Assembly (NCBI RefSeq): GCF_021654335.1
Contig: NZ_AP023423.1
Span: forward strand, 528,001-592,000
Reading direction: 5' to 3'
Origin: Sideroxyarcus emersonii
GTDB lineage: Bacteria; Pseudomonadota; Gammaproteobacteria; Burkholderiales; Gallionellaceae
Length of the DNA: 64,000 nt
Position numbers and translations under genes: made by a program. The notes beneath the pieces are model-generated. The model saw only the letters and a list, made by a program, of their open reading frames with translations. It ran no database searches and had not been told where the DNA came from. Of this stretch, positions 1 to 8,656 are shown piece by piece. Every line of letters starts with the position of its first letter. Position 1 is the first letter of the stretch.

Positions 1-504
1 CCATACCGGTCCGGCCCGGCCGCTACGCGCGTAATGGACGGCACGCTCCATTGCGATTCGGATGTCTTCGGGACGCTCTATCGTCACTGCATATTTGGTG
101 ATGCTCTGGACGATCTTGACGATATCGACTTCCTGTACACCTTTCTGCCGCAACGGCGAATCGCGCAGCATGTCTGCACGTTTGACCTGGCCTGAAACGA
201 TCAGCAACGGCACGGATTCGATCCAGGCGCCGGCGACGGCTGTGATCGCATTGGTCGCTCCGGGGCCGGTGGTCACCATGGCTACGCCGAGATTCTCGTT
301 GATGCGCGAGTAGGCTTCAGCTGAGATGGCAGCTGCCTGCTCATGCAGACAGGCCACCGCTTCGATGTCAGGATGTTTGCCGACAGCATCCATCAGGTAC
401 ATGGCACCACCGCCGGGGAGGAGAAAGACATGTTTGATGCCCAACTTCGCAATAAAGTCGGCAATATAATCAGCAACCCGATATTGTGTGCCCAATTTCC
501 TCAA
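1..504 (-). CDS. Thiamine-pyrophosphate-dependent enzyme, acetolactate-synthase-like (partial)
   Basis: This is the N-terminal 168 codons of a TPP-binding enzyme cut by the window start. Reverse translation gives the N-terminal pyrimidine-binding fold of the acetolactate synthase family: a LPGGG motif near residue 30, the catalytic Glu in a CLHEQAA motif, and TTGPGATNA near residue 80. I place the start at a TTG overlapping the stop codon of the NeuB-like gene, because no ATG lies between that stop and the conserved fold. It follows the NeuB-like gene in the same direction with a 4 bp overlap, so the two are probably one operon for an activated sugar or surface glycan rather than for branched-chain amino acids. 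The exact substrate cannot be told from this fragment. Confidence 0.8.
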   Translation of the reverse strand, partial: MRKLGTQYRVADYIADFIAKLGIKHVFLLPGGGAMYLMDAVGKHPDIEAVACLHEQAAAISAEAYSRINENLGVAMVTTGPGATNAITAVAGAWIESVPLLIVSGQVKRADMLRDSPLRQKGVQEVDIVKIVQSITKYAVTIERPEDIRIAMERAVHYARSGRAGPVW

Positions 505-2006
505 TCCATCCAGTAAGTCAGCAGGGTCTTGCGTTGTTTGTTTGCCATGATTGCAGGATCTGTGTAGAACGAATCATTCTTGTCGTGTGTGGTCGATATT
601 TCTTCGATGACTGCGCCGCTCTCCGCCTTGAATGCATGGCGTACGCCGGGCTCAATGGTTACGACATCTCCTGGTCGATACAGTCTTCCCACTCCATTCA
701 GTTCAAGCATGACTTCGCCATAAATGATATGGAAGGTTTCTTCTTTCTTTTCGTGATATTGCTCTGGATGTATCTGGCCAGGAAGGCTGACAAGCAGTTT
801 TTTGCAATAACCACGGTTGATCACGGTGATGATCACAAGACCTACCTCATCGAAACGGTCGAGTCCGTAATGATGCGATACTTCCAGGTCGGCCCCTCCT
901 GGCACGACGATCTGGGTGCGTGACAAAAGCTCTTTGACCTGACGAGCGATATCCCAGATGCGGGCGCGGCGATCTACGCAGTTTGTGTTGGATGGGGCAA
1001 CTGCCTCATCACGTGCAATGTCGGCAGTAGCTGTGAAATCGGCATATTTGAACCAGTTGTTGGCGGTAAACTGATTGTGCTGGGGCGGGAAGGCAAAATA
1101 CACATCTTCGCTGCTGATGGTTTCACCTGCAGCTATTGCCCGTCGAGCAAAAATGCCGCGTTGCAACGAGCGCAGACTGGAAATTTCCTGCGGGTTTGCG
1201 GGGAGTCGGGCGTCGCCTGTGCCGCACAGAATCCAGGCTTGCTGCGCCGCCTGCAGCCATGCCCGTACCTGTTCCGGGTTGGCAGAATAGGCGTTGAGCG
1301 TATAGGTGTCGGTCGGGAGGCCGACATGTTTTTCGAAGAGCGTAGCGCCCTTGGCAATGGCCAGCTTGACGATGTCGATATTGTCCGGTTGTTCGTGTGT
1401 GGAGAATCCTATTCGTACGCCCGGATAGCGAGCTCGCAGGAAATCCATCTGCGACAGATGCATGTGGTCATCCGGCGTCGGGTACTCGCCGACGCAGTGC
1501 AGAATGGCGAATTCTTTATGTCGATGCGCGAAGAAGCTGACCACGCGGTCGATTTCCTCCAGTCGTGCGCCCGCTGTGGAAGCGACAATCGGCTTGTCGC
1601 TCAGCACAATACGCTCCAATAGCGGCCAGTCAGTGAACGAGCAACTGGCGATTTTAATGATATCCAGATCCTGCTCATCAATGAGATCAACCGATGGCTC
1701 ATCGAACGGTGTTGCCATGGTTATAAATCCCTGCTCACGCATTGCTGCTACCAGTCGATCAAACTCCGGCCGACTCAATCGTGTTTCCTCGAAACGTTTG
1801 ACATATTTAAGGTCGTCGCGCCCCTTGGCCGCTGGATGAATAAAGGTACCCAGGTCGCGGTATTGCAATTTGAGTGCGAAATTGAAAGGAAAATCTTTGC
1901 ACACTTTTCCAAACGCGTGGATTAAATCCAAACCATGTTGGACGTCGCCCATGTGATTGTTCGCCATTTCAAGAACAAAAAGCGGTGTTGGAATGGTCGC
2001 GGACAT
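501..2006 (-). CDS. NeuB-family sialic/legionaminic-type acid synthase with C-terminal cupin domain
   Basis: This 501-residue protein joins two parts. Residues 1-270 are a NeuB-type TIM barrel that condenses phosphoenolpyruvate with an amino sugar; MANNHMG, KLQYRD, IIKIASCS and EKHVGL are the family's substrate and metal motifs. Residues about 280-345 resemble the SAF (antifreeze-like) domain, including AGETISSEDV. Residues about 395-480 form a cupin with HPEQYHEKKEE and a downstream His, the usual metal-binding set. The cupin fusion is less common than plain NeuB and suggests a nonulosonic-acid variant. It lies next to flagellin and flagellar cap genes, so flagellin glycosylation is a plausible role, but this is inferred from position only. 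Confidence 0.82.
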   Translation of the reverse strand: MSATIPTPLFVLEMANNHMGDVQHGLDLIHAFGKVCKDFPFNFALKLQYRDLGTFIHPAAKGRDDLKYVKRFEETRLSRPEFDRLVAAMREQGFITMATPFDEPSVDLIDEQDLDIIKIASCSFTDWPLLERIVLSDKPIVASTAGARLEEIDRVVSFFAHRHKEFAILHCVGEYPTPDDHMHLSQMDFLRARYPGVRIGFSTHEQPDNIDIVKLAIAKGATLFEKHVGLPTDTYTLNAYSANPEQVRAWLQAAQQAWILCGTGDARLPANPQEISSLRSLQRGIFARRAIAAGETISSEDVYFAFPPQHNQFTANNWFKYADFTATADIARDEAVAPSNTNCVDRRARIWDIARQVKELLSRTQIVVPGGADLEVSHHYGLDRFDEVGLVIITVINRGYCKKLLVSLPGQIHPEQYHEKKEETFHIIYGEVMLELNGVGRLYRPGDVVTIEPGVRHAFKAESGAVIEEISTTHDKNDSFYTDPAIMANKQRKTLLTYWMD

Positions 2007-2197
2007 TATTGATCTTTCTAATAATTTCTATTATTACCAAGTTCCGCCTGAGGGATTCAGTCAGCATTGTGTTAATAAAAACCAGGCAGCCTTTTCCAGT
2101 TTGGGGGAAAGATCGCCCCGAAGGTATTGCGTATTATTTGACGATGTTTGCAAGGTTAATATCCAATCATAATTTTAACCACTGACCCTGGCCAAAT

Positions 2198-2959
2198 TTA
2201 TTCTAGTGTTTTAATCGCTGCCTGCTGCATCTGGGCCACATAGCGCTGCAGCAGCATGGTGGTTTTTCCATCCGGGTTGACGAAAACGCAGCCGACCCGG
2301 CGTTTCACCCTGCCGGAGCGGTCGGTGATCTCGAAAGCGTTCTTCACTTCGATGGCTGCTTTCAGCTTGCCGATCCCGGGCAGGTCGATCTCGCAATGAT
2401 CGTACACCATGCCAGGCTGCAGTTCGATCCCGGTCGCTTCGCATACCAGCGCCACACCGCCGATGCTGATATCCATCACGGTCACTTCATGCTGGATGTG
2501 CGCTTTTTCAGGAACCGGACGGATGATGCATTTGAGTGCGTTGGCCTCCGGTGTGACCAGCCGGTAATAGTCGCGTCGTTGCAGGCGCAGCAGTTTCCGC
2601 GGCAGGGCCAGGCTGAATGCGGCTGCGTTTTCATACAGTCCCAGCACGACATCGCCCGCGACGAACTGTACCTTGGCCTGATTGTGCGTCGTGACGAAGA
2701 TGACTCGCTTGCTGCGTTCGATGTGCCGATTGTCGAGCGGATTGGAGGCGGCATCTATCCAGACCCCATGCTCATCGACTGCAAGGATCATGGTCAGGAC
2801 CATGCTGTTGCCTTCGTTGTAGTACAGGGCGACGCGCGATTTGCGCTGCGCGATGGTTTGCAGGATGGAGATGATCTCTTTGGGATTGCTGATGAGATAG
2901 TCGTTTTCCTCGTCGTTCGAGAACAGTTCTATTTTCAGCGGGATCTCTTTGGTACGCAT
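2198..2959 (-). CDS. ycgR: Flagellar brake protein YcgR (PilZ domain)
   Basis: This 253-residue protein has a YcgR N-terminal domain (residues 1-110) and a C-terminal PilZ domain. The c-di-GMP-binding motifs are visible: RRDYYR (RxxxR) near residue 128 and DISIGG (D/NxSxxG) near residue 162. In the family, c-di-GMP-bound YcgR acts on the flagellar motor or stator and slows swimming. It is the distal gene of the late flagellar block, 14 bp after the FlhB-tail homologue. A GGDEF cyclase that could supply its ligand is encoded 5.8 kb upstream in the same direction. Confidence 0.9.
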   Translation of the reverse strand: MRTKEIPLKIELFSNDEENDYLISNPKEIISILQTIAQRKSRVALYYNEGNSMVLTMILAVDEHGVWIDAASNPLDNRHIERSKRVIFVTTHNQAKVQFVAGDVVLGLYENAAAFSLALPRKLLRLQRRDYYRLVTPEANALKCIIRPVPEKAHIQHEVTVMDISIGGVALVCEATGIELQPGMVYDHCEIDLPGIGKLKAAIEVKNAFEITDRSGRVKRRVGCVFVNPDGKTTMLLQRYVAQMQQAAIKTLE

Positions 2960-2972
2960 GGGGCCTTAATCG

Positions 2973-3314
2973 TCAACGTGGTTTCACCTTTGACGATTGT
3001 AACGGGTTTGCAATCGGCGCAGTACCTGGAATTGACGTGGTTTCTCCCCGTTCCAGGCGGTATAGCCAGGCCAGCAGCTCGGCCACTGCCAGGTAGAGTT
3101 GCGGCGGGATATGCTGGTCCAGTTCCACCTGCATCAGCATGCCGACCAGTTCCTCGGATTCATGCACATACACACCATGTTCCCTGGCCCGCTCGATGAT
3201 GGCCTGGGCGATAAGCCCCCTGCCGCTGGCCACTACCTTGGGGGCGGCGTCGCCTTTGCTATAGGCCAGTGCGACGGCCATTTGCCGGGATGGCGGTTTA
3301 TCCGGCGTGTTCAT
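2973..3314 (-). CDS. FlhB C-terminal-domain homologue
   Basis: This 113-residue soluble protein matches only the cytoplasmic substrate-specificity domain of FlhB/YscU export proteins. It has the conserved AVALAYSKGDAAPKVVASG segment at residues 13-31, followed by the EHGVYVHES and QIPPQLY-type helices. It lacks the four membrane helices and the NPTH autocleavage motif of full FlhB. Such FlhB-tail paralogues are common beside fliK and may tune the hook-length/export switch. The start overlaps the end of fliK by 17 bp, which indicates co-translation with fliK. Confidence 0.82.
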   Translation of the reverse strand: MNTPDKPPSRQMAVALAYSKGDAAPKVVASGRGLIAQAIIERAREHGVYVHESEELVGMLMQVELDQHIPPQLYLAVAELLAWLYRLERGETTSIPGTAPIANPLQSSKVKPR

Positions 3315-4386
3315 TGGGGGTGATCTGGCTATGGGTGACGTTGATGCCGCGTTCCGACAGGGCGGCGATCAATTGCGAACTGCTGCTGTTCAGCATGTCG
3401 CGGGTTTGCGCATCGGGGGCGGAAAAAGACAGTTTCAAGGCATTGCCGTTGAAATCCAGACGGGCGGAAATGCTGCCCAGATGGGGGAGGTCGAGGTCGA
3501 TCCGGGTAGTCCATTGCCCGGTTTCCTGGTGCTGTCCATTGCGTTGCTGCGATTCTTCACGCACTTCCCAGCGCATCTCCTGGCCTTGCCATACCTGGCC
3601 TTGCCAAAGGACCTGGTGCGTTTCCAGCGCATTCATCTGTTGCTGCACCAGCGTTTGCAGGTGGTCCGGGATATGCGCGACTGTATTGCGCTGTCCGCTC
3701 GCGGCGGTGGGATTCGGCATCGTATTGTTGATGGTTTCCATGCTTCTGGCGAGCGCGGTCTGTTGCGGCTGGGCCGACATTTGCTGGGCCGGTTGCGGGT
3801 GCCCGGATTTCGGCTGGGCTTGCGCCAATTGGTTCTGCGGCTCCTGCAGTAATTGTGTGGTGGGGCGTGTTCCGGCGATCCACTGAGCCTGGTGCGATTC
3901 ATAGAACAGGCCGCTATGGCTCAGCGCATCGTGCAGCTTATTCGCGAGTTGCGTGGTGTCGGGCAGTACTCGTTCGCCGGTCCACAGCGGGGCGCTTTGG
4001 ATGGGGCGCACATAGCTTCTTTCCAGCGGCTGCTGCGAGAGCGAGGAGAGCAGGCGCGAGGCGGCGCTGAGCGACTCGGGGGTGGAAACCGGATTGGAGG
4101 AGGCTGCCAGGGTAAAGGTCAGGCGTGGCTGCAGTGAGGCGACCTGCAGGATGAGGGTATCGCCTGGACGGATAAAGTTCGGCAACTGCATCTGCAGCAA
4201 CTGGTCGGCGACCCGGACGTTGAATGTGCTGGGCGCGACCTGCGCCTGCACGGTACCTTGTACTTTCTGGCCTATCTCGAATTGCCCGGCTGGATTGGCG
4301 TTGCCCTTGGCCGGTGTTGCCGTGATGAGAGGCTTATCGGTGAGCGACAGCGCCTTGAGCGTGGAGATCAGGTTGGCAGGCAGCAT
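3298..4386 (-). CDS. fliK: Flagellar hook-length control protein FliK
   Basis: This 362-residue protein has a Gln/Ala/Pro-rich, low-complexity middle (residues about 150-260), typical of the FliK ruler region. Its C-terminal Flg_hook domain has the signature LDLPHLGSISARLDFNGN followed by a predicted helix ending in ALSERGINV. In the family the N-terminus is exported as a molecular ruler and the C-terminal domain contacts FlhB to switch export from hook to filament substrates. It overlaps the FlhB-tail homologue, which fits that partnership. Identification rests on the C-terminal domain, composition and neighbours. Confidence 0.87.
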   Translation of the reverse strand: MLPANLISTLKALSLTDKPLITATPAKGNANPAGQFEIGQKVQGTVQAQVAPSTFNVRVADQLLQMQLPNFIRPGDTLILQVASLQPRLTFTLAASSNPVSTPESLSAASRLLSSLSQQPLERSYVRPIQSAPLWTGERVLPDTTQLANKLHDALSHSGLFYESHQAQWIAGTRPTTQLLQEPQNQLAQAQPKSGHPQPAQQMSAQPQQTALARSMETINNTMPNPTAASGQRNTVAHIPDHLQTLVQQQMNALETHQVLWQGQVWQGQEMRWEVREESQQRNGQHQETGQWTTRIDLDLPHLGSISARLDFNGNALKLSFSAPDAQTRDMLNSSSSQLIAALSERGINVTHSQITPNEHAG

Positions 4387-4401
4387 GCATCATGGAAATG
4401 C

Positions 4402-4722
4402 TTAGGAATTGACGAGGTAGGCCTGCTGCAGCCGTTGCTCGCTGCGGTTGCTCTGCATGATGCGCTGCAGCTGCTCCATCCAGCTCTCGGTGCGGCTGCG
4501 GATGTCTGCATCGTCTGCGAGTATCTTCTTGAGCAAGGCGATCTTCTGCGCACGCTCTTCCGGGTTGGATGGCACGACATCGCGCGGTTTGATCTCCTCT
4601 ACCTTGCGCTTGCATTCCTGTTCCAGCGAGATCAGCCGGTCCCATTCGCCACCCACGGCCGCATCGCGCATCTGTCCGGTGATCCCGGACAGGCGTTGGT
4701 ATTCTTCCAGCAGCATGGACAT
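4402..4722 (-). CDS. fliT: FliT-like flagellar export chaperone
   Basis: This 106-residue, almost wholly helical protein has a charged N-terminal segment (LISLEQECKRKVEEI) typical of FliT/FlgN-type chaperones. In the family FliT binds the cap protein FliD and, in enterobacteria, the FlhDC regulator. It lies 3 bp after fliS in the order fliD-fliS-fliT, the classical arrangement. Sequence identity to enteric FliT looks low, so the call depends strongly on size, helicity and position. Confidence 0.78.
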   Translation of the reverse strand: MSMLLEEYQRLSGITGQMRDAAVGGEWDRLISLEQECKRKVEEIKPRDVVPSNPEERAQKIALLKKILADDADIRSRTESWMEQLQRIMQSNRSEQRLQQAYLVNS

Positions 4723-4725
4723 TGC

Positions 4726-5196
4726 TCAGCCCCTTCCGTAAACAAGTGCGGGTTGCTTGCTTGTTGGTACCGGCTGTTGCGGTACCGCAGACAACGATAC
4801 TTCCTTGACGGGACGGATGCTATCCCAGGCTCCCTTGATTTCACCCAAGAGTCGCGTTACTTCATCCAGTGCCTCGACATCGTTCTTCAGGTTGGCTTGA
4901 GTCAGGCGTATGCACATGTATCCATACAATGCATCCAGGTCTTGTGCCAGTTGTCCCCCGACGTTTTTGTCCAGACTGGCCTGCAATCCTTCGCCGATGA
5001 TACGGATGGCATGCGAGATGGCCTTGCTCTTGGCGGGGACGTCGTTGCGCAGGATGCCGTTCCGGGCATTGGCGATGGCCAGCAAAGCGCCCTGATAGAG
5101 CATCGTGATCAGCATATGGGGGTCGGCCGCATGCAGGCTGGATTCGACCCCGATTTTTGCGTAAGCATTGGTAGCTAGGTTTGCGTTCATGATCAT
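4726..5196 (-). CDS. fliS: Flagellar secretion chaperone FliS
   Basis: This 156-residue protein carries the FliS signature. The N-terminal segment has AYAKIGVESS, then PHMLITMLYQGALLAIANAR near residue 30 and YGYMCIRLTQANL near residue 90. FliS binds the C-terminal D0 helix of flagellin in the cytosol and prevents premature polymerisation. About 30 extra Pro/Ser-rich C-terminal residues exceed the usual 120-130 residue core. It is transcribed directly after fliD with a 5 bp gap. Confidence 0.92.
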   Translation of the reverse strand: MIMNANLATNAYAKIGVESSLHAADPHMLITMLYQGALLAIANARNGILRNDVPAKSKAISHAIRIIGEGLQASLDKNVGGQLAQDLDALYGYMCIRLTQANLKNDVEALDEVTRLLGEIKGAWDSIRPVKEVSLSAVPQQPVPTSKQPALVYGRG

Positions 5197-5201
5197 GCCC
5201 C

Positions 5202-6599
5202 TTACTTGGTGCTGGTTAATGCCTGGGTGAGATAGGAACTGGTGCTGTTCATGCTCGACAGCATCATGTTCAGGTTGCTGTACTGGGTGGTGTAATAGGC
5301 CTGAAGCGCATTCATCCGGATGTTCAGCTGGCTGATCTTGTTGTTGAGCCCGGTGATGGATGTGTTGATGTCGGAAATGTGCTGGGATATCAGGCCACCG
5401 GCGGTGATGGTTGAAGTGGCCCAGGCATCCAGGCGGGTGGCGAATCCTGTTGCAGAATTGAACAGATTGGTCACGTCGCTGTAGTTGTTCGTCAGGGCGG
5501 TGTTAAGCGCTGCGCTATCCAGTTTCAGGGTGCCGTCCGTCTGGGTGGTGATGCCGACCTGCGCAAGGGAGGTCAGGCTGCCTCCGGCTGCAGGCGTTGC
5601 TGGCGTCATGAAAATGCTTTGCAGCTGTCCCATCATCAGCCGCACCGTTCCGTCGCCAGCCAATGAGCCTGCGGTCGACGTGGCGGTGCCGTAGGCCGAT
5701 CTGGACTTCAGTTGGGCGTACAAGGCGTTATAAGTGCTGACGAAATTGGATGCGGCGGTGTTGATCGCATTGGTATCATGGGCCACCGTCAGGGTGGCAG
5801 GGGCTGTGGTGATCGCACCTAGCGTAAACGTGACGCCCTGGATGGCGCCGCCAACCGTGTTGGTCGAGCTGGTCATCGCGATGCCGTTCATCGTGTAGCT
5901 CGCATTCTGCGCAGCAACCGTCTGGGTCATGTTCTTCGTGCCGGCGGGGTCATAAGCCAGCAGCGTATCGACACCGTTGCCGGCCCCGTTGGTGGTGATC
6001 TTGAGGCTGTTGCTGGCGCCGCTGGTGCTGGAAGAGATGACAAGACGATAAGGGGTGGCGCTGCCATCATTGACGATAGTGGCCGTCACGCCGATATTCG
6101 CTGTATTGATCGCATCCCTGATGCCTTGCAACGTATTGTTGGTGCTGTCGATGGTGATGCTTTTCGTGCCGCTGCCATTGGAGGTGAACGTGGTGCCGCT
6201 GGTGGTGCCGAAATCGAAAGTTACCGTCGTCGAGGTACCCGCATTGATCGTTGCAGTAGTGCTGGTCTGGCCGGTCGCAACCAGACTTTGCGCCTGGGCC
6301 AGAGCGCTCACGTTCAGCGAATAAGTTCCCGCTACTGCAGAACTGGTTGCAGTGGCAGTAATGCCCGCGTTCGACGATACCGCACTGAACCCTTGCAAGC
6401 TGGTAGTGAGGCTTTGTTCCGCGCTCTGGAAGCTGGAGATCAATCCCTGGATTGTCCCCAAGGAGGAGATCTGGGATTGATAACTGGCGATCTGCGTATT
6501 GAGCGTGTTGATCGGCTGGCGCTCGACCGACATCAGCTGCGAGACCAGACTTGGAACGTCAATGGTCCCCGCGCTTGTTGATGCCGCTACTGATGCCAT
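5202..6599 (-). CDS. fliD: Flagellar filament cap protein FliD
   Basis: This 465-residue protein starts with the FliD N-terminal domain (VDVPSLVSQLMSVERQPINTLNTQI-like segment near residue 13). It has a Ser/Thr/Ala-rich variable middle and ends in the conserved FliD_C helical region (FATRLDAW near residue 392, then the segment containing RMNALQAYYTTQYSNL). FliD caps the filament tip and guides flagellin polymerisation. It precedes fliS and follows flaG in the same direction. The Thr-rich composition is usual for environmental betaproteobacterial FliD. Confidence 0.93.
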   Translation of the reverse strand: MASVAASTSAGTIDVPSLVSQLMSVERQPINTLNTQIASYQSQISSLGTIQGLISSFQSAEQSLTTSLQGFSAVSSNAGITATATSSAVAGTYSLNVSALAQAQSLVATGQTSTTATINAGTSTTVTFDFGTTSGTTFTSNGSGTKSITIDSTNNTLQGIRDAINTANIGVTATIVNDGSATPYRLVISSSTSGASNSLKITTNGAGNGVDTLLAYDPAGTKNMTQTVAAQNASYTMNGIAMTSSTNTVGGAIQGVTFTLGAITTAPATLTVAHDTNAINTAASNFVSTYNALYAQLKSRSAYGTATSTAGSLAGDGTVRLMMGQLQSIFMTPATPAAGGSLTSLAQVGITTQTDGTLKLDSAALNTALTNNYSDVTNLFNSATGFATRLDAWATSTITAGGLISQHISDINTSITGLNNKISQLNIRMNALQAYYTTQYSNLNMMLSSMNSTSSYLTQALTSTK

Positions 6600-6613
6600 G
6601 GCAACCTCCTATA

Positions 6614-6976
6614 CTAAGCTTGCTGTTTCAGCAGTATACCCTGCTGCAGTTTATGCGTATTCAGGTACTGGTCTATCGATTCCGCGATTCCTAGCACGGC
6701 TTCGGAAGGGAACTGACTGACCACTTTGCCGGTTGTCGTGTCCATCATCTTGACTACAGGCGTTTTGGTGCCGGGATCTACTGCGAATTCCAGGCTCTGG
6801 TTCGATTGTTGCATCGCACTGTTGATCTTGTTGATGGCATTGTTCAACTGCTCGGCCGAAGGCGGTTGAGTAACGGATGCTGCGGCGGCAGTTTGCGGAA
6901 CGGCAACAGCAGGCCCGTCATTGCTGACTGGCCTGACTGGCAGCGTACCTTGGCTGCTTATGTTCTGGATGATCAT
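6614..6976 (-). CDS. flaG: FlaG family protein
   Basis: This 120-residue protein has the FlaG core at residues 45-110: LNNAINKINSAMQQSNQSLEF, then the VKMMDTTTGKVVSQFPSEAVLGIAE block with the characteristic IRQIPSEE-like FPSE motif. FlaG proteins influence filament length and are usually found between flagellin and fliD genes, as here. The N-terminal 40 residues are low complexity. A good ribosome-binding sequence (AAAGGAGATCC) precedes the ATG. Confidence 0.88.
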   Translation of the reverse strand: MIIQNISSQGTLPVRPVSNDGPAVAVPQTAAAASVTQPPSAEQLNNAINKINSAMQQSNQSLEFAVDPGTKTPVVKMMDTTTGKVVSQFPSEAVLGIAESIDQYLNTHKLQQGILLKQQA

Positions 6977-6995
6977 TTTGGATCTCCTTTGATCT

Positions 6996-7027
6996 AGGCG
7001 CCTAACCGTTGTTCCGGTCAGGCGCCT
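6996..7027 (-). terminator. Hairpin downstream of the first flagellin gene
   Basis: An inverted repeat with arms built on AGGCGCCT plus four further pairs (ACCG/CGGT, with one unpaired base) lies 14 bp past the flagellin stop codon. On the flagellin strand there is no T-run after it, so it may act as an mRNA 3'-end stabiliser or partial attenuator before flaG rather than as a strong intrinsic terminator. The same kind of hairpin follows the second flagellin copy. Confidence 0.6.
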
Positions 7028-7040
7028 ACATTTTTACTGG

Positions 7041-7757
7041 TTAACGTAACAGGGTCAGCACGGAATTCGGTGTCTGGTTCGCTTGTGCCAACACTGCCGA
7101 GCCCGCTTGCTGCAAGATGTTGTTGCGGGTCATCGCGGTTGTCTCTGCGGCATAGTCCGTATCCATGATGCGGCTGTAGGCGGCGGACAGGTTCACCGAG
7201 GCGACCTGCATGGTGGCAACGGCCGATCCGAAGGTCGCCATGTCGGCACCATAGTTGGATCGTGCGGTATTCACGGTGGAGAGGTCGGTCGTGATGGTGG
7301 AGACCGTAGTGCCGGTGGGTGCCGTGATGGCTGCACTGACACCAGTCACAGTGTTGCCGGAGCCGTCGACCGTCACTGCAGTTGCGGCGGTGGTCAGGCC
7401 GGCGATACGCTTGTTTTCGGCCAGCAGCGCGGTAGTCTCGGCGCCGGAAGCGGTGCCGCCCAGCTGCACGGCGATCTCATACAGGCGCTGCAGATTGGCT
7501 ACGATCTGTCCTGCATAGCCGTCATTGGTCTGGGCAGTCGAGATCGCGTTGTTGGCGCCCTGGATGGCGATGTTGGTGCCGCGAATCTTGCTGTCGTAAT
7601 TGGTGGCAATGACCAGGCCGGTGGGGTCATCCTTGGCGCTGTTGATGCGCAGACCCGAAGACAGGCGCTGTTGGGCGGTTTGCAGGGCGAGAGCCGATTT
7701 GTTCAGGGCTGCTCCGGCAAACAGGGCCGCAACGTTGGTATTGATGACTTGTGCCAT
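7041..7757 (-). CDS. fliC: Flagellin (copy 1)
   Basis: This 238-residue short flagellin consists almost only of the conserved D0/D1 domains. The N-terminus MAQVINTNVAALFA...LNKS and AQQRLSSGLRINSAKDDPTGL is followed by the C-terminal helix with NILQQAGSAVLAQANQ and LTLLR. A small Thr/Val-rich variable region lies at residues about 115-165. Its sequence is identical to copy 2 except for Asn instead of Asp in the IATxYDSK motif near residue 53. No sigma-28 promoter is evident in the 89 bp between the copies, so it may depend on read-through or on an unseen promoter. Confidence 0.95.
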   Translation of the reverse strand: MAQVINTNVAALFAGAALNKSALALQTAQQRLSSGLRINSAKDDPTGLVIATNYDSKIRGTNIAIQGANNAISTAQTNDGYAGQIVANLQRLYEIAVQLGGTASGAETTALLAENKRIAGLTTAATAVTVDGSGNTVTGVSAAITAPTGTTVSTITTDLSTVNTARSNYGADMATFGSAVATMQVASVNLSAAYSRIMDTDYAAETTAMTRNNILQQAGSAVLAQANQTPNSVLTLLR

Positions 7758-7802
7758 TTTATGCTCCTTGGTTATTTAACTGCATTTTGCTGCTGGTTTT
7801 CT

Positions 7803-7832
7803 GGTGCCTGACCGGAATACCGGTCAGGCGCC
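7803..7832 (-). terminator. Hairpin between the two flagellin genes
   Basis: A 13 bp stem (GGTGCCTGACCGG against CCGGTCAGGCGCC, one mismatch) with a 4-base loop lies 15 bp past the stop codon of flagellin copy 2. On the flagellin strand it is followed by an A-rich, not T-rich, stretch. It probably lowers but need not abolish read-through into copy 1, and it could protect the abundant flagellin message from 3' decay. Confidence 0.65.
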
Positions 7833-7846
7833 TACATTTTTACTGG

Positions 7847-8563
7847 TTAACGTAACAGGGTCAGCACGGAATTCGGTGTCTGGTTCGCTTGTGCCAACAC
7901 TGCCGAGCCCGCTTGCTGCAAGATGTTGTTGCGGGTCATCGCGGTTGTCTCTGCGGCATAGTCCGTATCCATGATGCGGCTGTAGGCGGCGGACAGGTTC
8001 ACCGAGGCGACCTGCATGGTGGCAACGGCCGATCCGAAGGTCGCCATGTCGGCACCATAGTTGGATCGTGCGGTATTCACGGTGGAGAGGTCGGTCGTGA
8101 TGGTGGAGACCGTAGTGCCGGTGGGTGCCGTGATGGCTGCACTGACACCAGTCACAGTGTTGCCGGAGCCGTCGACCGTCACTGCAGTTGCGGCGGTGGT
8201 CAGGCCGGCGATACGCTTGTTTTCGGCCAGCAGCGCGGTAGTCTCGGCGCCGGAAGCGGTGCCGCCCAGCTGCACGGCGATCTCATACAGGCGCTGCAGA
8301 TTGGCTACGATCTGTCCTGCATAGCCGTCATTGGTCTGGGCAGTCGAGATCGCGTTGTTGGCGCCCTGGATGGCGATGTTGGTGCCGCGAATCTTGCTGT
8401 CGTAATCGGTGGCAATGACCAGGCCGGTGGGGTCATCCTTGGCGCTGTTGATGCGCAGACCCGAAGACAGGCGCTGTTGGGCGGTTTGCAGGGCGAGAGC
8501 CGATTTGTTCAGGGCTGCTCCGGCAAACAGGGCCGCAACGTTGGTATTGATGACTTGTGCCAT
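7847..8563 (-). CDS. fliC: Flagellin (copy 2, promoter-proximal)
   Basis: This 238-residue flagellin has the same D0/D1 architecture as copy 1: N-terminal LNKSALALQTAQQRLSSGL and C-terminal QTPNSVLTLLR. It is the promoter-proximal copy, with a strong sigma-28-type promoter about 95-120 bp upstream of the start. A ribosome-binding sequence (AAAGGAGAACTAAC) precedes the ATG. Flagellin is exported by the flagellar type III apparatus with FliS as chaperone and forms the filament. Protein and DNA are nearly identical to copy 1, including the 3' flank. Confidence 0.96.
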   Translation of the reverse strand: MAQVINTNVAALFAGAALNKSALALQTAQQRLSSGLRINSAKDDPTGLVIATDYDSKIRGTNIAIQGANNAISTAQTNDGYAGQIVANLQRLYEIAVQLGGTASGAETTALLAENKRIAGLTTAATAVTVDGSGNTVTGVSAAITAPTGTTVSTITTDLSTVNTARSNYGADMATFGSAVATMQVASVNLSAAYSRIMDTDYAAETTAMTRNNILQQAGSAVLAQANQTPNSVLTLLR

Positions 8564-8656
8564 GTTAGTTCTCCTTTAACTTGACTTACTTGCGGCTGTT
8601 TCGCCGCTCACTTTGGTTTGCCGTTTTATGTAGCTTGGCAGCCGCCGTTGGATCAG

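Larger units (their letters stand above)
7014..8563 (-). repeat. Tandem duplication of the flagellin unit (two 744 bp copies, 806 bp apart)
   Basis: Bases 7014-7757 and 7820-8563 match at a constant offset of 806. The only difference I found by eye is one base in the IAT(N/D)YDSK codon. The identity covers the whole coding region and 27 bp of 3' flank including half of the hairpin, and ends exactly at the start codons, where the upstream sequences diverge. Such identity points to recent duplication or ongoing gene conversion. Confidence 0.93.
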
